Of a stretch of DNA of 64,000 nt, positions 18,701 through 26,500 are shown in pieces. The notes below the pieces were generated by a model. It did no database searches, was not told the DNA's origin, and worked only from the letters and a program-made list of their open reading frames with translations. Numbering within the stretch: position 1 is the first letter of the stretch; each line of letters opens with the position of its first letter. A program made the translations under genes and the position numbers. Origin of the DNA: Pirellulales bacterium (GTDB lineage Bacteria; Planctomycetota; Planctomycetia; Pirellulales; JAEUIK01); the NCBI GenBank assembly GCA_019694455.1, contig JAIBBY010000004.1, forward strand, positions 97,659-161,658, given 5' to 3'.

Positions 18701-21700
18701 TACGCGGTAATCAAAGGCATAGGAAGTTCTAGCGATGGCAAGAACCGGAGTCTCACGGCGCCGCACCCGCCTGGGCAGGCCAAGGCGGTCGTCCGCGCGT
18801 ACGACGACGCGCAAGTCTCGCCCGCCACGATCTCGTTGGTCGAGGCGCACGGCACCGGCACGGCGGTCGGCGACGGCGCCGAACTGACCACGCTCAGTCA
18901 GGTCTTCAACGACTATACGGAGCGCAAGCAGTTTGTGGCGGTTGGCTCGGTCAAGTCGATGATCGGTCACACCAAAACTGTGGCTGGCGCCGCCAGCCTC
19001 ATCAAGGCGACGCTGGCGCTCAAGCATGGAGTACTGCCCCCCACGATTGGCGTGGAAAAGCCGACCGAGCGCATCGATTTTCCCACCAGTCCCTTTTATT
19101 TGAACACCGAGACTCGGCCCTGGCTCGACGAACTGGGCGGTGAGCCGCGCCGCGCCGGCGTGAGCGCGTTTGGCTTTGGCGGCACCAATTTCCATGTGGT
19201 GCTCGAAGAGTACGGCAACGCCTACCACCCTGCGAGTGATCTCGATCTATCGCCACGCGCGGCGGAGACCTTCATCTGGCGCCGCGCCTCGCAGGCGGAA
19301 ATGGTCACGGCCATTTCGCAACTAGTCAACAAACTGGCCGACCTGCCGACTGAAGACCTGCCGCTATTGGCGCAATCGGTCATGGTGGACGAGCACAACC
19401 GGCCCGCCAAATCAGATGCTTGCCGATTGGCGATTGTGGCTTCGACCGTCGCCGAGCTGCGCGCCCGATTAGACCGCGCGCAAACACTACTTGCCAAACA
19501 AGACACGTTCAACGATCCGAGCGGCATTTACTTCTCCGCAGCGCCGCCGATTCCGCTTGACCAGGTGTGCTTCCTGTATCCTGGGCAGGGTTCGCAAAGC
19601 GTGAACATGCTGCGCGACTTGGTGTCGACCAGCCGCTGGGGCCACCCGCTCTTCTCGCGAGCCAATTCGCTGTTGGCCGACTTCTTGCCCGAGCCTATCT
19701 CAAAATACATCTACCCGCCGCCGGTTTTCGCCGAGGCCGATCGGCAAGCACAGTTCAAGGCGCTTTCTGAGACGCGCGTAGCGCAGCCGTCGCTTGGCAT
19801 TTTGGAGTTGTTCGCCACCGAGCTGCTCGCTCGTTATGGCATTCGGCCGGGGCGCGTGGCGGGGCATAGCTACGGCGAGCTTGTGGCGCTGCATGTGGCG
19901 GGCTGCCTCACCGAGCAAGAGTTGTTGTGGCTCTCGGCGATGCGCGGCAAGGTTTGCTCCGAGGTGGCGCACACCGCTCCGGGCGGCATGGCCGCCGTGC
20001 GAGCCGACGCCAAAACCACGCTGGCGGCCATCCGCGAGCTCGACCTCGATTTGCATCTGGCCAATATGAACGCGCCAGATCAAACAGTGATCGGCGGCAG
20101 CGAAAGCGCCATTGAGACGGCGGTGACGGAGTTGACTAGGCAGGGGCTGAAAATCAGCCGCCTGCCGGTGTCGGCCGCGTTTCACACCCCGCTCTTGTCG
20201 GCTGGCAGCGAGGCGATGGCGGTGCACTTTGGCATGGCCGATTTTCAAAAGCCGCAAATCCCGGTCTACAGCAACACAACTGGCGAGGAGCACGGTGCGG
20301 CGCCGGCCGTCATCCGCGAACTGCTCACCCAGCACTTTTCCGAGCCGGTGCAGTTCGAGAAAGAGGTGCGGCAACTTTACGCCGATGGGGCGCGGCTCTT
20401 CATCGAGGCTGGGCCGGGCAAGGTGCTCACCAGTCTGATTGGCCGGATCCTCAAAGATCAGCCGGTCACGGCCATCGCGCTGGAGGCCCCTGGTCGGGAG
20501 GGTTGGACCCAGTTTGGCCATCTGCTGGCTCAGTGTGCCGCGCTGGGGCTACCGGTCGATTTGGCCGATTGGTTCCGTGCCCGCAGCCTGGAAACGATGT
20601 CGGTCGACGCGTTTTGCAAGCATGCCCGCGCCCTGGCGACGTACAAGCCGACCGATTGGGTCTTGGGCCCGTCGAAGGCCGTACCTGTAACCCCGCTGCC
20701 GGAACGCAAGCGGGATGGTTCGGGACTGCGGGCCAAATTTGGCATGAAGCCGCTGGAAACCAGCGGCGAACCGGCGGCGCCCGCTATTCCGCAGGCAAGC
20801 CAACAGAAAACAACACCCCTGGCCGCGCCTCAGGGGGTAGAAAATTCACCTTTGCCGGTTCACAATGACACTTCGGCCGCTTCGAGCGGCGCGCCGGTCG
20901 AGCCAATAGTTTCGACCCCACCCGAGCCCCTGACGCCGGTTTCGCCGGTGTCGAGTTTGCCGCGGCAACCACTGCCCGTGGCGCCTGTTCCGCCCCCCGT
21001 GATTCGCGCAGCGGTGGCAGTTCCGCCCGCGCCCCCCATCATTCCGACATCGACTTTTCATAGGACGACTCCGAGTATGACCAGCTCGCACGGCGAAACC
21101 GGCAATGGGCCTTCGATCACAACCGCCGGTTTGGAGATGTTCGGGCAGTTTCAAGCGACCACTCGCCAATTGCTCGAATTTCAACAGTCGCAACAGCGAA
21201 TGATCGAGCGCTATCTGGATACTCAAGAGCGCGTGCTGGCGCACTGCCTGCAAGGCGCGTCGCTGACCCCCATTGCCATCGCCGCGCCGGCGGCGCTGCC
21301 GGCCATTGCGGCGCCGGTCGCCTATGCCCCGCCAGCGCCGCCAATCGCTGTCGCGCCGATTGCGGCGGCCCCGGTGGCTGCGCCAAGCGCGGCTGCGATG
21401 CCGCGTGCGGTGGCCGTGCCAGCGGCAGCGCGGCCCCCCGTGGCGGTTCCGAATCTGGCGGCGCCCAAGCCAGCGGTTGCGCCGACTACGGTCGCCGCGG
21501 CGCCAGTAGCGACGGCGCCCGCGTCGCAGAACGGACAACACACCAGCAAGCCGGCGGCGCCGGTTGCCGAGGCCGCTGGCGGACCGCCGACGACCGATGA
21601 GTTCCGCAACGATCTGTTGGAGATCGTCAGCGAGCGAACGGGATATCCGGTCGACATGCTCGACGAGACGTTGCCGCTTGAGGCGGGATTGGGCATCGAC

Positions 21701-22021
21701 TCCATCAAGACCGTGGAGATCTTTAGCAACCTCAAGAAGTACCACGACTACTTCGCCGACGAGGATCAGGACGAAGAAGAGCAATTGGTCGAGTTCACCA
21801 AGCTGAAGACGCTCAAGGACATCATCAACTCGTATGATCGTCGCCGTACCGCGATCTTGAGCAAATCGACTGGCGCGGCCAAGCCAAGCCAGCCCGCCAC
21901 GAACGGCGCGCCGCACACCAATGGCCAGGCAAACGGTCAAGTGGATCGGTACGCTTTAACCGCAGCCGAGGCGCCGTTGGAAGTCGCCGGGCAAAAAAAA
22001 AATTCCCTGAGCGACAACTGA
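15776..22021 (+). CDS. PUFA/glycolipid-type synthase subunit: NPD-NPD-KS-AT-ACP
   Basis: 2081 aa in the unshifted frame. Domains in order: NPD-like (FMN TIM barrel, about 1-300) where the usual GGH reads AGR (R144); a second NPD-like (about 325-640) with GRECGGHVG intact (H461), an enoyl reductase of the FabK/PfaD kind; ketosynthase (about 695-1145) with C890 in DAACAASL, H1025 in EAHGTGT and H1065 in GHTKTVAGA; acyltransferase (about 1264-1560) with S1365 in GHSYGE; a long Ala/Pro linker holding a short coiled coil (about 1785-1825); one ACP with S1976 in LGIDSIKT. The LGIDSIK motif and KS-AT-ACP order match the PfaA/HglE iterative lipid synthases. The frame stops six codons after a ten-A run; a -1 slip there would continue into the KR coding region. 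Confidence 0.9.
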   Translation: MSAILVTSPAHHCNAWLAIAAARAGEIGILDLGYGSFPESSREAFEELQRHVGKGRQWGVRWDLLSDRARDPVVLKELLFDVECPTLVLGGLIGSGLSLAEVREQTRSMAARVLVEAYTLADGLAAAEAGFDGVIFKGHEAAGRVGGESSFLLLQRAHGQLTIPYWIQGGLGPDTAAAAFLAGATGIVLSEQLWLATESPLDPVEQRRWKQLDGSETATIGDDQRAYRFFTRSGRSTFEGLQRSIAAGEDWEASLRDNLTTAAGDADRLVPLGQEIAFARRLADKHINVAGILAAYKRHIEENLSRAKRDKALSPQGPLAKTLGIRYPIFQGPMTRVSDVAAFADAVATHGGMPFLALSMMRGDESHRLLAETGERLGDKPWGVGILGFVPPELRNAQMDAILAVKPKFAIIAGGRPSQAKDMESDGIASFLHVPSPGLLEVFLRDGARKFIFEGRECGGHVGPRSSFCLWQSIIDVLVDANLEHPDDVQVVFAGGIHDALSSAMVAALAAPLSSRGMKIGVLMGTGYLFTHEAVECGAITEEFQKQAISCEHTVLLESGIGHATRCVRTPFAEEFNRVKHELILAGKSSDEIRMELEMLNVGRLRVASKGRDRGSDPRAGGRSDLIEVDVETQREKGMYMIGQVAGLRHEPLPLSRFHDEAAAGSVTLLEKLATRRLPWQRGPESQRAKSDDIAIVGMSCMFPQAANLREYWQNIFQAVDAVEEVPKERWNADDYFDPDRFAPDRIYSKWGGFIGKMKFDPMKWRIPPAALKSIEPVQLLSLEVAARAMADAGYDRRDFPRERAGVIFAAAGSHDLGSGYSFRTMMRNYLPLAEGLSAEDRERIFASLEDQLPEWTEDSFPGFLLNVIAGRIAREFNLNGPNYVVDAACAASLAALHAAIEQLRTHTSDMMLVGAADATNNPFCYMCFCKTHALSPGGRSRPFDDTADGIGLGEGIAVVVLKRLADAERDGDRIYAVIKGIGSSSDGKNRSLTAPHPPGQAKAVVRAYDDAQVSPATISLVEAHGTGTAVGDGAELTTLSQVFNDYTERKQFVAVGSVKSMIGHTKTVAGAASLIKATLALKHGVLPPTIGVEKPTERIDFPTSPFYLNTETRPWLDELGGEPRRAGVSAFGFGGTNFHVVLEEYGNAYHPASDLDLSPRAAETFIWRRASQAEMVTAISQLVNKLADLPTEDLPLLAQSVMVDEHNRPAKSDACRLAIVASTVAELRARLDRAQTLLAKQDTFNDPSGIYFSAAPPIPLDQVCFLYPGQGSQSVNMLRDLVSTSRWGHPLFSRANSLLADFLPEPISKYIYPPPVFAEADRQAQFKALSETRVAQPSLGILELFATELLARYGIRPGRVAGHSYGELVALHVAGCLTEQELLWLSAMRGKVCSEVAHTAPGGMAAVRADAKTTLAAIRELDLDLHLANMNAPDQTVIGGSESAIETAVTELTRQGLKISRLPVSAAFHTPLLSAGSEAMAVHFGMADFQKPQIPVYSNTTGEEHGAAPAVIRELLTQHFSEPVQFEKEVRQLYADGARLFIEAGPGKVLTSLIGRILKDQPVTAIALEAPGREGWTQFGHLLAQCAALGLPVDLADWFRARSLETMSVDAFCKHARALATYKPTDWVLGPSKAVPVTPLPERKRDGSGLRAKFGMKPLETSGEPAAPAIPQASQQKTTPLAAPQGVENSPLPVHNDTSAASSGAPVEPIVSTPPEPLTPVSPVSSLPRQPLPVAPVPPPVIRAAVAVPPAPPIIPTSTFHRTTPSMTSSHGETGNGPSITTAGLEMFGQFQATTRQLLEFQQSQQRMIERYLDTQERVLAHCLQGASLTPIAIAAPAALPAIAAPVAYAPPAPPIAVAPIAAAPVAAPSAAAMPRAVAVPAAARPPVAVPNLAAPKPAVAPTTVAAAPVATAPASQNGQHTSKPAAPVAEAAGGPPTTDEFRNDLLEIVSERTGYPVDMLDETLPLEAGLGIDSIKTVEIFSNLKKYHDYFADEDQDEEEQLVEFTKLKTLKDIINSYDRRRTAILSKSTGAAKPSQPATNGAPHTNGQANGQVDRYALTAAEAPLEVAGQKKNSLSDN
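20770..21585 (+). other. Ala/Pro-rich linker coding segment in synthase
   Basis: Low-complexity coding DNA between the AT and ACP domains, dominated by Pro-Ala-Val codons, interrupted by a hydrophilic helical stretch at about 21130-21245 with a heptad-like pattern (LLEFQQSQQRMIERYLDTQE). It probably gives the ACP reach between domains; the helix may be a dimerisation element. Confidence 0.6.
21993..22002 (+). other. A10 slippery run at the ACP/KR junction
   Basis: Ten consecutive A residues. In the upstream frame they read CAA AAA AAA AAT, a perfect A-AAA-AAA type -1 slippery heptamer, followed by TGA at 22019-22021. After a -1 slip (or one A added by RNA polymerase) the reading continues as KKKFPERQLILIVGDVREV into the KR coding frame with no stop to 23541. 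The fused product would be 2588 aa. No convincing downstream stem-loop was found. A sequencing or assembly miscount of the A run would look the same. Confidence 0.6.
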
Positions 22022-22047
22022 TTCTGATCGTCGGCGACGTCCGCGAG

Positions 22048-23541
22048 GTGTCGACGGCGATTGGCGCGGCCCTTGTCTCCGAGGGATATCGCGTACGTCA
22101 TCTTGTGCCCGGCGCTCAACTGCGCCAGGCGAGCGCCGATCGGTTTGAGGCCGATTTGGGCAATCCGCGGCAGGTGGCGGAGCTACACGCCAAACTCAAG
22201 GGCGCCGACGACAGTCTGACCGGCTGCGTCATCAATCTGCTGGGCATCTGCCCACCGTTTGGACATCCTGGCGGCGAGCCCGAGAACGCATTGCGGTTGA
22301 GCTTGTGGACCTTCAACTTGGCGCGTGAATTTGAAAACGACTTGCGCGACAGCGCCGTCGCTGGCGGCGGCTATTTCTACAACGTGACCGGTCTGGGGGG
22401 GCAATTCGGACTCGGCGAAGACGCCGACGAGGCCGCGCTAGACGGCGCTGGCACGCTCGGCATCGCCAAGACGCTACGGCGCGAGGCGCCGCAACTCACG
22501 GTCAAGACGATCGACATCGATCTATCGCTCGAACCGCATGTGTTGTCGACACGACTGTTGGACGAGTTTGCCGCGGACGACGACTTGATTGAGGTGGGGC
22601 TGACGCGCAAAGGGCGCTGGAAGCTCGATCTCGTGCCGGCTCCGGTGAGCAGCGGCAATCTCTCGGCGCGCATCGACGCCCAGGCGGTGGTGCTGGTGAC
22701 GGGTGGCGCGTTTGGCGTCACGGCCGACACGGCAATTGGCCTGGCGCGTGAGACGGGCTGCCGGCTGGTGCTAGTCGGGCGTTCGGCGCTGCCGGGGGAG
22801 GAACCGTCGGCCACGCGCGGACTGTCCGCACAAGAGGTGCGCAAGCGGCTGATTGAGCAATCGCGACAGAGTGGCGAGCGATTGACTCCGGCGGACATCG
22901 AAAAGCGTGTCGCCCGCGTGCTTAAGGATCGACAGATTCGGGCGAATTACGAGGCGTGCCATAAGGCCGCGTCGGCGGTCGAATACCATTCGCTGGACGT
23001 CCGCGACGCCGCGGCCTTGGGCGCGCTGGTGGACGACATTTACGCTCGCCACGGCCGGCTAGATGGCGTGGTCCATGGCGCGGGGATCATCGAGGACAAG
23101 CGGATTTGCGACAAGACGCCGGAGTCGTTCGCCAATGTGTTCCGCACCAAGGTCGACAGCGCGCTGACCTTGGCAGCCAAACTGCGTCCCGAGGGGCTGA
23201 AGTTTTTGGTGTTCTTCTCTTCGGTTTCTGGCCGGTTCGGTAATACCGGTCAAGTCGATTACAGCGCCGCCAACGAGTTTTTGAACAAGCTGGCCGACTA
23301 TTTGTCGCGCCGCTGGCCCACCCGCGTGGTTGCGATCAACTGGGGCCCGTGGGATGGTGGGATGGTGACCGACGAACTGCGGCGCATGTACGCGACGGTG
23401 GGATTCGACCTGATTCCGATCGACGTCGGCGTGCGGTTCTTCCTGGACGAGACAAGAAATCATGCCGACACGAGCGCCGAGGTCGTGGTCAGCGGCAGTG
23501 TGGAGCAAATGCTCGGCGTAGCGGTCGGTAGCGGAGCATGA
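22048..23541 (+). CDS. Ketoreductase region of the lipid synthase (probably fused by frameshift)
   Basis: 497 aa if begun at GTG 22048, but that start would remove the first strand of the structural Rossmann half, which is encoded just upstream in the same frame (ILIVGDVREVSTAIGAALVSEGYR overall; key part ILIVGD). The frame has no ATG, GTG or TTG between the A10 run and 22048 and no ribosome site, so it is probably expressed as a -1 continuation of the ACP protein. The catalytic half has the NADPH loop VVLVTGGAFGVTADTA and the Ser/Tyr active site FFSSVSGRFGNTGQVDYSAANEFLN (split across text). This is a PKS-type KR that reduces the beta-keto group. It ends with an ATGA overlap to the next synthase gene, showing tight translational coupling. 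Confidence 0.8.
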   Translation: MSTAIGAALVSEGYRVRHLVPGAQLRQASADRFEADLGNPRQVAELHAKLKGADDSLTGCVINLLGICPPFGHPGGEPENALRLSLWTFNLAREFENDLRDSAVAGGGYFYNVTGLGGQFGLGEDADEAALDGAGTLGIAKTLRREAPQLTVKTIDIDLSLEPHVLSTRLLDEFAADDDLIEVGLTRKGRWKLDLVPAPVSSGNLSARIDAQAVVLVTGGAFGVTADTAIGLARETGCRLVLVGRSALPGEEPSATRGLSAQEVRKRLIEQSRQSGERLTPADIEKRVARVLKDRQIRANYEACHKAASAVEYHSLDVRDAAALGALVDDIYARHGRLDGVVHGAGIIEDKRICDKTPESFANVFRTKVDSALTLAAKLRPEGLKFLVFFSSVSGRFGNTGQVDYSAANEFLNKLADYLSRRWPTRVVAINWGPWDGGMVTDELRRMYATVGFDLIPIDVGVRFFLDETRNHADTSAEVVVSGSVEQMLGVAVGSGA

Positions 23542-26500
23542 TGAAGGACCACGACATCGCCGTGGTGGGCATGGCCTGCCGCTTTCCTCAAGCGGCCAAC
23601 CTTGCCCAGTATTGGCACAATTTGGCGAATGGCGTCGACGGCATTCGCGATCTTCCTGCCCAGCGTTTTCGCGAGCACGCCAACTTTTACGTGCCCGCCG
23701 ATCACGATGCGCACATACCGTTTCATCGGGGTGGCTTCCTCGACGAGGTGGTGTTCAATCCGGTTCCGTACGGGATTCCGCCGAACCTGGTCAAGCACGG
23801 CGACCCCGATCAATTCTTCATGTTGGAACTGGTCGATTTGGCGCTGCGCGACGCGCGTGTCGCCGCCGACGCCGCCGTGCGCCGCCGCACCGATGTGATC
23901 ATTGGCCGCGGGGCGTACCCCACCGGCAAGCTGGTCGAATTGACCATGCGGGCCGAGATGTTCGACATGGTGCTCGAACTGATCGACCGCCAATTCCCCG
24001 ACTTGCTGCGCGGGCGCCGCGACGAGATCGAAGCGTTCTGCCGCGGCACCTGCACTCCCAAGGCGATCGACAATGTGTCGACCGCGGTGTCGAACATCAC
24101 GGCCAGCCGCACGGCCAACCGCCTCAACCTGCGCGGCGCGGCCTACGCGGTCGACGCCGCTTGCGCATCGTCGCTATTGGCCGTCGAGCAGGCCACGCAT
24201 CGGCTGCGCATGCACCAGTGCGATCTGGCGGTGGCGGCGGGGCTCTTTTTGAGCATGACGCCGTCGTTTTTGTATGTCTTTACGCGGCTGGGCGCGCTAT
24301 CGGCCGCGCAGATCAGTCGTCCGCTCGATCGTCGCTCCGACGGTCTATTGGTGGGCGAAGGGGGGGGCGCCGTCATCCTCAAGCGGTTGGAAGACGCGCT
24401 GCGCGACGGTGACTCCATCTACGCCATCGTCAAAGGGGTGGGCTCGGCCAGCGACGGCGGCGATGTCGATGTGCTGGCCCCATCCAGCGGTGGACAGGTC
24501 CTGTGCCTCGAAAACGCCTATCGCGACGCGGGAGTCGATCGCGACTCCATCAACCTGTTGGAATTGCATGGCACCGGCACCGTGGTCGGCGACGCCGTTG
24601 AGGTGGAGACGATCAAGACCTTCTATGGCACGAGCAGCCAACCGCCAACTGCCCGCGCCATGGGCAGCGTGAAATCGATGATCGGCCACACCATGCCGGC
24701 GGCGGGCATGGCCTCGTTCATCAAGATCGCCATGGCGCTTTCGAACAAGATCATTCCGCCCACGCTCAATTGCGATCAGCCGCGCGAGGAACTGATCGAC
24801 GCGCCGTTTTATGTGGCGACGCAAGCGCGGCCGTGGGTCCATAATCCGGCCTTGGGGCCGCGCCGTGCGGGCGCCAACGCGTTCGGCTTTGGCGGCATCA
24901 ACGCGCATGTGGTGATGGAGGAAGTCGCCGCGGAAACTGGCCGCTCGTCGATGGTGGCCATTCCCAGACCGATTCAGCCGTCGGTTCGCCGAGCGAGCGA
25001 ACTGTTGGTTTTCTCCGCGGAGTCGGCTGCGGAACTCACCGCGCGAATCGAACGCTTGGAGCGCTATCTCGCGCAAGATTGGCAAAACGCCACCTTGGCC
25101 GATGTGGCGCTTACGCTGGCGGGCGAAGTTGAGCAGGCCCATGCGCATAAGCTGACGATCATTTGCGACGATTTCGCTTCGCTGGACCGCTTTGCCAAGC
25201 TGGCCAAGGAACGTTTGACGACCAACCGCGGGTTCGACGACGTGGAGGAGATTTACTATTCCGACGCCGCCACGCGCCAGGAAGGAAAAATCGCCTACAT
25301 CTTTCCCGGCATGGGCTTTCCGGGGCTGATCGGCAACTATCCCGATCATTTGCTCGAACTGTGCATGCACTTCCCCGAGGTGCGCGAAGAGTTCGACTTC
25401 TTTGAGGATCGCGACCGGCATCCCGAGGACACCATTCCGACCAGCTCGGTCTTTTCTCCGCCGGCGAGCCTGCCCGAGGAATATCGAGCCAAGCTGAAGA
25501 AGCGGTTGGCGCCCCCCAAGGTCGATGAGTACACGGCCACCGATGCGCCCGCGCACGAGCGCTATTTGGCCGCGATGGGTGTGACGCTCAGCAATTGGGT
25601 GGGCTGGGTGCTGCTGCGCAAGTTCAACATTCCGGTCGATATGGTGGCCGGTCAGAGCCAGGGAGAAATGGCGGCGCTCTGCGTGGCCGGCGTATGCGAT
25701 TTCCACGAGACAGCGCCCGACTTCTGGAAGGTGGTGAACGTCGATACTCGCGACCTGAGCGGCCAGCGACTGGCCTTTGCCTGGGCCAGCGCCGAAAAGG
25801 TGCAGCCGCTTTTGGACCAGAACCCGGGCACGTATATGGCCATTTACATGGCGCCCGAGGGAGTGATCTTTGGCGGCGAGCGCGAGGGGTTAATGCGCGT
25901 GGGCGAGGAACTGCGCAAAGAGCAGGTGCTGGTCACGCTGCTACCGTATCCGCCAATCCACACTCCGGCCTTGAGCCACCTGCGCGACGAACTGACGACA
26001 GAATTGAACCCCGAGGGGTTTGATCTCAAGAAGCCGCAGATCGATCTGTACTCGTCGATCTTAGCCGACAAGTACCCCGACGACGCGGCGGGCATCCGCG
26101 AAACGCTGATGCTCAACATCGATCATCCGTTGCGCATTTGGCAGACGATTCGTCGCATGTACGACGACGGCGCGCGCGTCTTTGTGCAGGTAGGGGGTGG
26201 GCACATGGCCGCGCATCTGGAGCGGCTACTCCCCGAAGGCGCCAAGACGGTCACCGCGGCGCTCGATGTCGACACGCGCGACCCAATCACCCAACTGCAT
26301 CATCTGTGCGCCACGCTGCTCATCGCCGGCGTGCCGCTGAGCCTGTCGCCGCTGTTCGAGACCCGCAGCGCCACACGGTTGGATTTGGACGCCACGGCGA
26401 GCGAGCCTCAACCACGCAAGATTGAGATACCGCTGCGAATTGATTGGAGCCCCTTGTATCACGAGAGCGTAATTCCGCGCCGCGCCCTGGAACGCCAAGC

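Noticed and set aside
16688..19228. 846-codon open frame on the minus strand inside the first synthase gene
   Set aside because: It is antisense to conserved KS and NPD domains with catalytic motifs and has a His/Arg-rich, family-free translation, as expected for a GC-rich shadow frame.
22048..22050. GTG 22048 as an ordinary start of a separate KR gene
   Set aside because: No ribosome site and it would cut off the first KR strand encoded just upstream in the same frame; I keep it only as the nominal boundary.
22003..22060. Strong stem-loop to stimulate -1 frameshifting after the A10 run
   Set aside because: Only 4-bp complementary pieces (GTCG/CGAC) were found, so I do not claim a dnaX-type stimulator.
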